A stretch of 10,560 bases of DNA from Bacillota bacterium (GCA_018725535.1 QLUS01000054.1:1-10560); one strand, 5' to 3'; counted from the first letter of the stretch, positions 1 through 6,742 are shown. Notes: a model not told the origin generated them from the letters alone. Made by a program: numbers and translations.

Positions 1-40
1 TAAAGCTTACCATTAAAAGCTTGCTACAAGTTTTAACAAA

Positions 41-64
41 AAGAGTGGGCTCTTGCCCACTCTT
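41..64 (-). terminator. Perfect 10-bp hairpin with T run (terminator or leader hairpin, minus strand)
   Basis: Read on the minus strand, a perfect 10-bp inverted repeat (AAGAGTGGGC / GCCCACTCTT) with an AAGA loop is followed at once by a run of T. That is the form of an intrinsic terminator. No T run follows the hairpin on the + strand. It lies about 20 bases downstream of a promoter-like pair on the same strand, so it would act within a short leader and not at a gene end. Similar AGAGTGGG/CCCACTCT hairpins are, from memory, seen ahead of rimP in Firmicutes; a gene beyond the left edge cannot be checked here. Confidence 0.6.
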
Positions 65-90
65 AAAAGAGTATAACTTAAACAAAACCC

Positions 91-120
91 ATTATAACAT
101 AGAGCAATGGGGTGATGCAA
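91..120 (-). promoter_or_regulatory. Candidate sigma-70-type promoter, minus strand
   Basis: On the minus strand TTGCAT (120 to 115) is followed after 18 bases by a perfect TATAAT (96 to 91). The -10 is consensus and the -35 matches only at TTG. Transcription would start near position 84 and run left through the hairpin at 64-41. The pairing with that hairpin suggests a short attenuated leader for a gene left of the window. No gene in the window is obviously driven by it. Confidence 0.45.
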
Positions 121-208
121 CGAGCCCAAGGATAGCAGAAGCAGCACTGCCACCAAGGCTAAACTATGTAAAAATCCTCGTCAAAACTCAGCCTTCCTCT
201 GCCAAAGA

Positions 209-688
209 TCAGGTTTCAATGCCCAGCTTCCAAAGATAGGAATGGATTCTGTTTTTGACCTTGGTTTGAAGGGCAACCATAAATGCCCTGTGTCTTAAGA
301 TTTCTCTGAGGTCTCTAACTTCTCTAGGAGGGATGTATGCCTGGGGGACCAGATCAGCCATTCCCAGATGAGCAAGTATCCTGCCATCAATTCGGTCTGT
401 CTTAATCTTGGCAGAAGCAATGGCCTTGGTTTTAAGGGGATGGGCCATTTGGATTTCCTCTGCAAGCTCCTCCCAGCACTCGTAAAGGTATTGCCAGTTG
501 CCCGTTGCCTCCATCACAAGCCGGATGGGCCTTGGAAGGCCCTCGACAAAGGAGACAAAATCCTCCCTGCTGTTGGCAAGCCTCTCTTGCCTAAGGAGCT
601 GTCCTGTCTTTGCGCTGATAGCCTCACAGCAGGAGTATTTCTTGCCTATGTCCATACCGATTACTGTTCCAGTATTGGTCAGAGCCAT
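209..688 (-). pseudogene. IS110-family transposase, N-terminal half only
   Basis: This 159-residue frame is the N-terminal RuvC-like DEDD domain of an IS110-type transposase. The acidic residues are all visible: Asp13 (GMDIGKKY), Glu60 (MEATGNW), and Asp98 and Asp101 (KTDRIDGR). The typical helical stretch VKNRIHSYLWKLGIE sits at the end. A good AGGAGG site precedes the ATG at 688. IS110 transposases usually reach about 330-400 residues and need a C-terminal Tnp_20 domain with a catalytic serine, which is missing here. After GIET the frame stops; a +1 shift would allow about ten more plausible residues (PDLWQRK...) before similarity ends near position 200. It was therefore broken by a frameshift and lost its 3' half. 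It cannot transpose by itself. Confidence 0.85.
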
Positions 689-835
689 TTCCGTGCCTCC
701 TTTGTTTTGAATTTAACCTCTATTATCTCCTAGAGACACGGCGCTTTCATGCTATCATAGATGAAACTTCAGAAAGAAAGCAAAGGCGGATTGCACTGGA
801 AGGCTTAACCGGATAAACTAAGAGAATCTACTCAA
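689..835 (-). other. Upstream non-coding end of the IS110 remnant, with hairpin
   Basis: This is the non-coding stretch between the transposase start and the IS21-like repeats, on the left-end side of the IS110 element. It contains an imperfect palindrome at 745-766 (TTTCAT, bulged G, CTAT / ATAG, ATGAAA). In IS110-group elements this part carries the structured bridge RNA that guides recombination. Whether one is present cannot be decided by eye, because no RNA fold or family match could be computed. No coding potential is seen. Confidence 0.35.
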
Positions 836-880
836 GTGGCCGGTTTTGACCTGCCCGCGACTGGCCGCTTTTGACTGCCC
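836..880. repeat. Tandem TGGCCG-type repeats resembling an IS21-family end
   Basis: Two imperfect copies of about 20 bases lie 25 bases apart: GTGGCCGGTTTTGACCTGCCC (shown as its parts GTGGCCGGTTTTGAC and CTGCCC, 836-856) and CTGGCCGCTTTTGACTGCCC (861-880). IS21-family elements carry multiple direct repeats at their ends, and TGGCCGGTTTT-type motifs are familiar there. No istA or istB sequence is present. The repeats abut the truncated VWA-like gene directly, so they probably mark the insertion that cut it. Confidence 0.4.
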
Positions 881-881
881 G

Positions 882-1181
882 ATGACACTGGTTGTGTTTT
901 CCGATATGGTCGAGGAATCAGAGCACTATAATTTCAGGCGAGAGAATTTAACCGAGCGAAAGATCGAGCAAATCATATCTCAGGAGAAGGCCAAGGGCAG
1001 ATTGCCTGACTTGAGTGGCGTTAAGGTGTACGTCGTGGGTGCCGCTGCCGGGAGCTACGAGAAGATGCCTTCGGAAAAGATATTCGGCCTGCAAAACTTC
1101 TGGCTGCGGTACTTCAAGGAATGCGGCGCCGATTTAGCCAAGGAACGATATGGCGGGCCGCTGCTAGAGTTTAAGGAGTAG
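882..1181 (+). pseudogene. C-terminal remnant of a VWA-like protein
   Basis: About 99 residues remain, beginning MTLVVFSDMVEESEHYNF and ending with FWLRYFKECGADL. The pattern of a hydrophobic strand, SDM, a further strand (GVKVYVVGA) and a closing FW-x-x-YF-x-x-x-GA element fits the second half of a von Willebrand factor A-like fold. The MIDAS DxSxS part of such a domain would lie upstream and is absent. No ribosome site precedes the ATG at 882, and the frame opens through the IS21-like repeats (a TTG at 846 is in frame). It is therefore best read as a gene tail cut by a mobile element. The VWA assignment is by pattern only; the parent protein is unknown. It has no evident link with the CRISPR operon. 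Confidence 0.5.
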
Positions 1182-1232
1182 GGCAGGCAGCCTGCCTGTC
1201 GCAGGTAATGTAGCGCAGGCATTCTTGCCTGC
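1182..1232. repeat. Two GCAGGC palindromes (REP/MITE-like intergenic repeat)
   Basis: GGCAGGC-A-GCCTGCC (1182-1196) and GCAGGCA-TTCT-TGCCTGC (1215-1232) are two perfect short palindromes sharing the same core, separated by GTCGCAGGTAATGTAGC or close to it. They lie exactly between the stop of the VWA remnant and the ribosome site of the next frame. The arrangement is like dispersed palindromic repeats common in intergenic DNA of some environmental bacteria. It could also act as a weak terminator; no T run follows. Confidence 0.6.
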
Positions 1233-1251
1233 CTTAGGAGGGTAAAGACTA

Positions 1252-1362
1252 ATGGCACAAGTACAGTTCAATATCAAAACCGTGACCCCGAGGTTCCTTA
1301 ACAGCTTCGCCCCGAAATGGGAAGCCTATCAACACATTGTGCAAGGAGGGAAGACGCCATGA
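1252..1362 (+). pseudogene. 36-residue Cmr1-like N-terminal remnant coupled to cas10
   Basis: A short frame starts with MAQVQFNIKTVTPRFLNS and ends at a TGA that overlaps the cas10 start (ATGA, 1359-1362). It has a strong GGAGGG ribosome site 9 bases upstream. The segment F-x-I-K-T-V-T-P-x-F-L resembles the opening strand of Cmr1 RAMP proteins; the intact cmr1 of this operon has YELITPLFGGG at the matching place. The glycine-rich part and everything after it are missing. The tail up to the cas10 overlap might be the old gene's C-terminus, giving an internally deleted cmr1. It may now serve only to couple translation into cas10. A functional small protein cannot be excluded; the homology rests on about 12 residues. 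Confidence 0.4.
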
Positions 1363-3080
1363 GTGAATCGCATCTCCTCGCCTTCCACGTTGGTCCTGTT
1401 CAGGACTTCATCGCCACCGCTCGTCGCAGCCGTGACTTGTGGTTTGGCTCGTGGCTATTGAGCGAGTTGTCGAAAGCCGCCGCGCTAGAAATTGTGAAGC
1501 AGAACGGGCACGACATTGCCTGTCTCATCTTTCCAGCGCCGAATAATTTGGCTGAGTTGCAGTCGGAGGACTTCAACGTTCCTAACAAAGTCGTGGCGCT
1601 GGTCAAGCAGTCGCCAGCGGAATTGGGCAAAGCCGTTCGGGAGGCAATTCTAAAACGGCTGCGTGAGATTCGTGACGAAGCCTACGCAAAGGTCAAAGGT
1701 CGTTTTGACCGCACAACCGCCGATTGTCAGGTGGACGATATGCTTGAGTTTTTCTGGGCAGCCTGCCCCGTCAATGGGAATTACAGCCAAGCCCGTGAGA
1801 TAGTCGAGTCTTTGCTGGCTGCGCGGAAGGTGACGCGCGACTTTGCGGCTGTCTCTTGGGGGAGCTCGGCTCCGAAATCATCACTGGATGGGCAGCGTGA
1901 GTCGGTCATCCCTGAGTCTGTCTATGACCAGATGACCGAAGTACAACTCCGCCGAAATTACGGCGTGCGTGTCGGCGAACGCTTGTGCGGCGTGGGGTTG
2001 CTGAAGCGTCACGGGAAGCGCGGCAGCGGCGCTGACCGTTTCTTCAGCACGTCCCATGTCGCGGCATTGCCTTTACTGAAACGACTGACTGACAACATCG
2101 CCACTGACGAATACATCAAAAGCCTGCAAGGGCTTGGAATCTCATCTGACGAATTAGGCAATGTGCCGACGAGTCATTCCGTGTTTGGTCATTATGACGG
2201 TCACCTGCTCTTTGAAGAGCGACTGAGCGAATTCTTCGAGGACAAGGACAAACTGGAAAAGGCAAAAGAGGCACTGCGCAAGTTTCGCAAAAAGGCACTC
2301 GACGACCAAAGTCCAATCCCCTACTACGCGCTGCTGCTGGCAGACGGCGACCGCATGGGCAAAGCGATTAACGAGCAGAAAACCGCGGAACAGCACCGAG
2401 CACTGTCGCAGCGCTTGAGTTGCTTCGCCAGTAAGGGCGCTGGTATCGTGAAAGATCACAAGGGTTCACTGGTGTATTCGGGCGGCGATGACGTGCTGGC
2501 TTTTGTGCCGCTGCATACAGTGCTGGCGTGCGCACGTTGTCTATCGGAGACGTTCCACCAAGAATTGGCAGCCTTCAAGGTGCGGGAAGATGGAAAGGAA
2601 ACTTCGCCTACGCTTTCTGTCGGCATTGTTGTTGCCCATCACCTGGAGCCATTGTCCGAGGCCCTCGCGCTGGCGCGCGCTGCCGAGAAGGCAGCGAAGT
2701 CGGTTGCAGGCAAGAACGCACTGGCGGTGACGGTGAGCAAGCGGAGCGGGGTTGACCGCACAGTGACCGGCGCATGGGGAACATTGGACCAGCGGTTGGA
2801 GCGGTTCATTGTGTTGCATCGAACTGAAGCCATACCAGATGGCGCTGCTTATGAACTGCGCGACTTAGCCCTGCGACTTGGCTCCTTGGAGGAAGCAACG
2901 CGGAAAGAAGCCATGCGCATCCTTCGCCGCAAAGAAGCACAGCGAGGTCTGCAACCTATCGCCAAGGATCTGCTTCAGGAGTTGGGTGAACTCATCAATC
3001 AGCACCAACTGCCTGTCGCAGAACTGGCTACTGAACTCATTATCGCGCGGGAGTTCGCTGCCGCACAGGATCAGACGTAG
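1359..3080 (+). CDS. cas10: Cas10/Cmr2, HD-less type III-B large subunit with GGDD cyclase
   Basis: Large subunit of the Cmr effector, cytoplasmic. In this family target-RNA binding switches on the palm polymerase domain, which makes cyclic oligoadenylate from ATP. The 573-residue protein opens directly with the Cmr2 signature HVGPVQDFIATARRSRDLW. Palm motifs follow: ADGDRMGK (Asp329, Asp331) and SGGDDVLAF (GGDD at 375-378, intact). The C-terminal helical domain ends the protein. The N-terminal HD nuclease domain of full-length Cas10 (usually 750-1000 residues in total) is absent, so ssDNA cleavage by HD is not expected. Start: GGAGGG lies 8 bases before the ATG at 1359, which also overlaps the preceding stop; the in-frame ATG at 1317 lacks a ribosome site. 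An IS110 remnant separates it from cmr3. Confidence 0.95.
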   Translation: MSESHLLAFHVGPVQDFIATARRSRDLWFGSWLLSELSKAAALEIVKQNGHDIACLIFPAPNNLAELQSEDFNVPNKVVALVKQSPAELGKAVREAILKRLREIRDEAYAKVKGRFDRTTADCQVDDMLEFFWAACPVNGNYSQAREIVESLLAARKVTRDFAAVSWGSSAPKSSLDGQRESVIPESVYDQMTEVQLRRNYGVRVGERLCGVGLLKRHGKRGSGADRFFSTSHVAALPLLKRLTDNIATDEYIKSLQGLGISSDELGNVPTSHSVFGHYDGHLLFEERLSEFFEDKDKLEKAKEALRKFRKKALDDQSPIPYYALLLADGDRMGKAINEQKTAEQHRALSQRLSCFASKGAGIVKDHKGSLVYSGGDDVLAFVPLHTVLACARCLSETFHQELAAFKVREDGKETSPTLSVGIVVAHHLEPLSEALALARAAEKAAKSVAGKNALAVTVSKRSGVDRTVTGAWGTLDQRLERFIVLHRTEAIPDGAAYELRDLALRLGSLEEATRKEAMRILRRKEAQRGLQPIAKDLLQELGELINQHQLPVAELATELIIAREFAAAQDQT

Positions 3081-3471
3081 ATACCACTGATGGCGGAAGA
3101 CTTGCTATGAAATTGTCAAGGGGCAACAAAGACCTTTAGGTAGAAAAACAAGTTAGCTTTGGAACATTCTGTACTTTGAAAACTTACACATTGTCTGCTG
3201 GCATATTCCCGGTTGCGGGCAAGAGATAGGGCCGTCCCTCCTTGAGGAGGACATAGACAAGGCGCACCAGCTTTCGGGCTACGGCTATGAGAGCCCTCTT
3301 TTTAGGGAGACCAGCCTCTACTCTCCTCTGGTAGTAGCTTTTAAGAGCCGGGTTAAACCTAATGCTGACCAGAGCCAAGCGATAGAAGGTATAGCAAAGC
3401 TTGAGGGTTGCCCCGCCTGGCCATGGGATTGAAGCGGGAGCTAAAGATGCTGAGAATCCCGAGAGGAGGGA

Positions 3472-3544
3472 ATCATCTTAAGAGTAGGCTAAAAGCTGAT
3501 CAGCACTTTTGAACCTGGAGATGTCTCCAATCTCTTAAGATGAT
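3472..3544. repeat. Perfect 13-bp inverted repeat around the EIGDIS segment
   Basis: ATCATCTTAAGAG (3472-3484) and CTCTTAAGATGAT (3532-3544) are exact inverse complements separated by 47 bases. Each contains the palindrome CTTAAG. In the transposase frame the arms sit exactly at a frameshift (before EIGDIS) and an in-frame TAA (after LLAYS). This is visible directly in the sequence. Confidence 0.75.
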
Positions 3545-3807
3545 GGTGGCGGCAAAGATGCTATTTAGGCCAGGAATGGTGGTCAGGCTCTGGAGAAGCT
3601 GGCTCAGGCTGTCCCTGATGGCCTGATTCACATGCTGGGTGCGCTCAAGGAGAGCTTCCAGTTCTTGCACCAGGTCCGCCAAGATAGTTTGCCAGGTGCT
3701 GGCCAGCCAGGAGGAGGCAATGGACATCTAGAGCTGCCTTTAAGATGGCCCTGGCCTAAAGCCTCACCCACCCGCTTACTTGAGGCCTTTAAAAGAAAGG
3801 CACCTGA

Positions 3808-3868
3808 GCTCTTCTTAAGGAGAGCTGAAAGCAAGCGCCTCTGGGGTAGGATAGCACTTAAGAAGAGC
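3808..3868. repeat. Perfect 12-bp inverted repeat with CTTAAG cores
   Basis: GCTCTTCTTAAG (3808-3819) and CTTAAGAAGAGC (3857-3868) are exact inverse complements 37 bases apart, inside the IS110 pseudogene. One arm gives the in-frame stop after the minus-strand residues ELPGSS. The structure is the same as that of the inverted repeat at 3472-3544, though the outer bases differ. Confidence 0.75.
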
Positions 3869-4225
3869 CAGGGAGCTCTTGCAGAAAATAGTAGAGAAGA
3901 GGGGCACCTGCTGGTATTCTCAGAAAGCATTCATCCAAAACGGTTCTGATCCTGTTCTTGGTGCGGGTCAGGGAGTGTACCAGGGCTGCTCTATAGCACC
4001 TTGAGCCGGCGCAGGACCATGATCCTGGGATCCGCCAGCTCAAGTTTTGGTGATCTGGCCGAAGCGGAGCTACCTTGGCAATAGCAAAGCTCCCTTTTTA
4101 GTTATCAAGACCATAGCCTTGTATGAGCCCTTTGCCGGCAACTTGCTACCGGTGGCTCTTGATAGAGGGGATGGGTGGCAGTCTTTCGTAAGAGGAGATC
4201 AGCCCTCAAGAGGAGGTGAAGAAGT

Positions 4226-5380
4226 ATGAACATCTGGATCATCGAACCTCGTGACCCCCTGATTGTCCGCGACGGACGACCTTTCGGACCGACGCCTGGA
4301 GCGCGCGCAGCATCGCTGACATTCCCGTTTCCTTCAACGACGACGGGAGGAGTCAGAACGCGAGACGGGCTGGATGCTGACGGGCGCTTCCAACCCAGCG
4401 AGATTGGGCGCGTCAAGCAAATTGGCGTTCGTGGTCCGTTGTTGGTGGAACTGGACCCTACGACGGGCGATATTGTTCGGTGGCTTGCCCCCGCGCCAGC
4501 CGATGCGCTGTTGTTAGACGTAGAGCCGTCCAACCCGACAAAGGCGGTGCTCAAGCGGCTTGTGCCGCTCGAATTGCCCGCGCAAGCCAGTACCAACCTT
4601 CCAAGCGGCTTGTCGCTCGTAGGCATGCCCAAACCAGACCCGCGCAAGCCCTGCGGTAACGCGCCGCGTTATTGGAACTGGAACCAGTTCGGGCAGTGGC
4701 TGCTGAACCCACAAGATGGAGAAGTGACGCTTACAGATCTGGGGCACAACGGGCCTGTCTCAGAGGAGCGGATGCACGTCAGCATACAGCCAGAGACGCA
4801 AACCGCCGCCGAAGGCGCGCTATTTCAGACACGGGGACTAGAATTCACGCAAAAAGAAAACAGAACTCGGCTGGCGCTGGCGGTGGCGACCGATGCTCCC
4901 CATCTGAAAGCAGGAATTGCCCCGCTGGGCGGTGAGCGGCGGTTGGTCAGTTGGCGACCTAGCAGCCACTCGCTGCCGTCCTGTCCTGCGGCACTGCGGA
5001 AAAGCATTGTTAAAGACCACCACTGCCGCGTCGTGCTGCTCACACCAGCGTACTTTCTGAATGGCTCACAACCCTCATGGCTGGACAGCCAACGCGATGG
5101 CGTCACGCCGTCTTTGCAAGCGATGGCGATTGGCAGACCGCAAGTGGTTTCTGGCTGGGACTTTGAGCACAACAGACCCAAACCCACACACCGCCTTGCA
5201 CCCGCAGGCACGACGCTGTTTCTCAAACTGGACGGCGATGACACGACAATTGAGCGGTGGATTGACGCGAGATGGATGCACTGCGTCAGCGACGAAGACC
5301 AGAACCGCTGTGACGGTTTTGGTCTCGCTGTCCTGGGCGTGTGGGATGGAAGTTTGAAACCAATGGAGGTGTCATCATGA
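4226..5380 (+). CDS. cmr3: Cmr3, type III-B RAMP subunit
   Basis: Cmr3 is the Cas5-like subunit that, with Cas10, caps the crRNA 5'-tag end of the Cmr complex. The 384-residue protein opens with the family pattern IIEPRDPLIVRDGRPFG, followed by a stretch of small residues and LTFPFPSTTTGGVRTRDG, the classic F-P-x-P ... G-x-R-T element. Later segments (APHLKAGIAPLGGERRLVSW, GWDFEHNRPKPTHRLAPAGT) fit the Cmr3 RAMP core with its glycine-rich element. Length is normal. AGGAGGTGA lies 6 bases before the ATG. The stop overlaps the cmr1 start by ATGA. It is the first intact gene after the IS110 remnant, and any promoter for it would have to lie in that remnant or before cas10; none was recognised. 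Confidence 0.93.
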   Translation: MNIWIIEPRDPLIVRDGRPFGPTPGARAASLTFPFPSTTTGGVRTRDGLDADGRFQPSEIGRVKQIGVRGPLLVELDPTTGDIVRWLAPAPADALLLDVEPSNPTKAVLKRLVPLELPAQASTNLPSGLSLVGMPKPDPRKPCGNAPRYWNWNQFGQWLLNPQDGEVTLTDLGHNGPVSEERMHVSIQPETQTAAEGALFQTRGLEFTQKENRTRLALAVATDAPHLKAGIAPLGGERRLVSWRPSSHSLPSCPAALRKSIVKDHHCRVVLLTPAYFLNGSQPSWLDSQRDGVTPSLQAMAIGRPQVVSGWDFEHNRPKPTHRLAPAGTTLFLKLDGDDTTIERWIDARWMHCVSDEDQNRCDGFGLAVLGVWDGSLKPMEVSS

Positions 5381-6726
5381 GAAAACCACCAACAGGTACC
5401 CCACCACAAGTTGCACCTATTTTGAGCCAGCGGCGGGCGGGTAGTCAGACCACGCAACTGGTCACCCAAGTCCGCCGATACGAGTTGATTACGCCCCTGT
5501 TTGGCGGCGGTGTGGAGTCAGGAGTGGCTGACCCTGTGACGATCATCCGAGGTTCTGAAATACGCGGACATCTGCGCTTCTGGTGGCGCGCGTGTCGAGG
5601 TGGGCAGTTTGGCGGCAATCTGGCACGCATGAAAGAAGCGGAAGACCTGCTCTGGGGCGCGGCTAGTACAGAGCGGAAACCGAGACCATCACAAGTGCAG
5701 ATTTGCGTGGAGGTGAACGACACTGGCACCGACCAACGTCCCTTTAATGTGGTGGCTGGTAAGCCGGGTAAGGGCGGTAAACCAAAACCAAAGGTGCAGG
5801 CGAATGAATCGGTAGCGCCTGCGTATGTCGCATTCCCGCTGCAGCCCACCGACGATGAAGTCAAGAAAGGCGACATCGGTATGCGGACTAAGACCGTCAG
5901 AAGTGGAATTTGCTTCACACTAACAATTACCTACCCGAATGACAAGGATACTGTTGCGAGTGTTGAGGCAGCGCTCTGGGCTTGGGAGACATTTGGTGGT
6001 ATCGGGGCACGCACCCGACGCGGGTTTGGCGCGTTGCTGCTCGTGAGTGTCAATGGCACGTCGGTGTTGTTGCCCGCTGTCGATGACGTCGAAACAACAA
6101 TTCGTTCGGGACTTTCCAAGCATATTCTCTCAGGAATGTGGCCTCCTGATGTACCACATCTTGACCGAGTGTGGCACGGAAGGGTTACTGCGCCCCAAAC
6201 CAATGCAGAGGAAGCATGGAAGTTCCTAATACGGAAGCTTAGAGCATTTCGTCAGGAGCCATTGGGACGCACACCTCCCTCGGGCAGACCGCCGCGTCCC
6301 GGTCGCAGCAAATGGCCGGAGCCGGACGCGATTCGCCGACTCTTTCCGAGCCGGGTTCCACCGGCCACACCATCACCCACTATGCCAGACAAATTTCCGC
6401 GAGCAGCTTTGGGTCTTCCCATCGTCTTCAAGTTTAAATCGGAGGATGAGGCAGCGGGTGATCCGACGAAGACAACGCTGGAAGGACAATTGGCTGACCG
6501 CAAACGCTTCGCCAGCCCGCTCATACTCCGTCCTCTCGCTTGTTCTGACGGACAGGCAGTCGGACTTGCCATTATCTTGCAAGGCTCTAATGTTCCACCG
6601 CTCGTCCTAACAGACGCACCAGGCAATCCAACAGTTCAAGCGACGCTCACACCTGCGGAAGCCAGAGCCATTCTACCCCTCGGTGGGAACATAGATGTTT
6701 TGCAGGCTTTCTTGAACACACTCTAA
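5377..6726 (+). CDS. cmr1: Cmr1, type III-B RAMP subunit
   Basis: Cmr1 sits at the crRNA 3' end of the Cmr complex, where it helps capture target RNA. This 449-residue protein has a proline- and glutamine-rich N-terminal extension of about 30 residues. The hallmark first RAMP strand RYELITPLFGGGVESG follows, then EIRGHLRFWWRACRGG. Two RAMP units follow, with GGIGARTRRGFGALLL as the glycine-rich loop of the first, and RSKWPEPDAIRRLF, RAALGLPIVFKF and RFASPLILRP in the second; all are typical of Cmr1. GGAGGT stands 6 bases before the ATG at 5377, which overlaps the cmr3 stop; the in-frame GTG at 5341 has no site. Its place between cmr3 and cmr4 differs from the frequent cmr1-first order. A likely cmr1 scar precedes cas10. 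Confidence 0.95.
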   Translation: MRKPPTGTPPQVAPILSQRRAGSQTTQLVTQVRRYELITPLFGGGVESGVADPVTIIRGSEIRGHLRFWWRACRGGQFGGNLARMKEAEDLLWGAASTERKPRPSQVQICVEVNDTGTDQRPFNVVAGKPGKGGKPKPKVQANESVAPAYVAFPLQPTDDEVKKGDIGMRTKTVRSGICFTLTITYPNDKDTVASVEAALWAWETFGGIGARTRRGFGALLLVSVNGTSVLLPAVDDVETTIRSGLSKHILSGMWPPDVPHLDRVWHGRVTAPQTNAEEAWKFLIRKLRAFRQEPLGRTPPSGRPPRPGRSKWPEPDAIRRLFPSRVPPATPSPTMPDKFPRAALGLPIVFKFKSEDEAAGDPTKTTLEGQLADRKRFASPLILRPLACSDGQAVGLAIILQGSNVPPLVLTDAPGNPTVQATLTPAEARAILPLGGNIDVLQAFLNTL

Positions 6727-6742
6727 CGAGGAGGTTACGACA

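Larger units (their letters stand above)
3184..4046 (-). pseudogene. IS110 transposase pseudogene, multiple frameshifts and stops
   Basis: On the minus strand, successive pieces in changing frames spell out an IS110 transposase. First LADPRIMVLRRLK (about 4024-3986), then RAALVHSLTRTKNRIRTVLD (about 3991-3930), the end of the RuvC-like domain. Next the Tnp_20 start LTTIPGLNSIFAATII (about 3590-3540), then after a one-base shift EIGDISRFKSADQLLAYS. Finally the C-terminus RLALVSIRFNPALKSYYQRR ... KKRALIAVARKLVRLVYVLL (3390-3240). At least three frame changes and several stops separate them, so no functional transposase can be made. The N-terminal acidic motifs are not recognisable upstream of 4046. 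It is not the missing half of the 209-688 fragment, since both have the NRI helix region with different sequence. Confidence 0.8.
3100..4205 (-). mobile_element. Decayed IS110-family element between cas10 and cmr3
   Basis: About 1.1 kb of antisense sequence splits the cmr operon. It contains a decayed IS110 transposase, and beyond the transposase stop the minus-strand sequence CCCCTTGACAATTTC (about 3108-3122) that resembles an IS110 right end. IS110 elements lack clear inverted repeats and often make no target duplication, so the borders given are estimates. The left end must lie between about 4050 and the cmr3 ribosome site at 4211. Codon use and composition differ from the flanking cas genes. 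After cas10 the short frame MAEDLL (3090-3107) may be the stub of what originally followed. Confidence 0.7.

Noticed and set aside
21..239. 72-codon + strand frame at the left edge
   Set aside because: It runs through the hairpin and promoter-like bases and into the antisense of the transposase, has no ribosome site and resembles nothing known.
368..733. + strand frames of 70-121 codons opposite the IS110 transposase
   Set aside because: They are antisense to a clearly recognised transposase and show no family motifs.
1317..1358. Upstream ATG giving a longer Cas10
   Set aside because: No ribosome site before it, while GGAGGG and the ATGA overlap support 1359; homologues begin close to the GPVQDFI element.
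3632..3949. 105-codon + strand frame inside the IS110 remnant
   Set aside because: Antisense to the decayed transposase, no ribosome site and no family pattern.
4105..4647. 180-codon minus-strand frame spanning the IS110 end and the cmr3 start
   Set aside because: Most of it is antisense to the most conserved part of cmr3, and it lacks transposase motifs.
4825..5469. 214-codon minus-strand frame
   Set aside because: It is antisense to cmr3, which carries strong family motifs and a ribosome site; this frame has neither.
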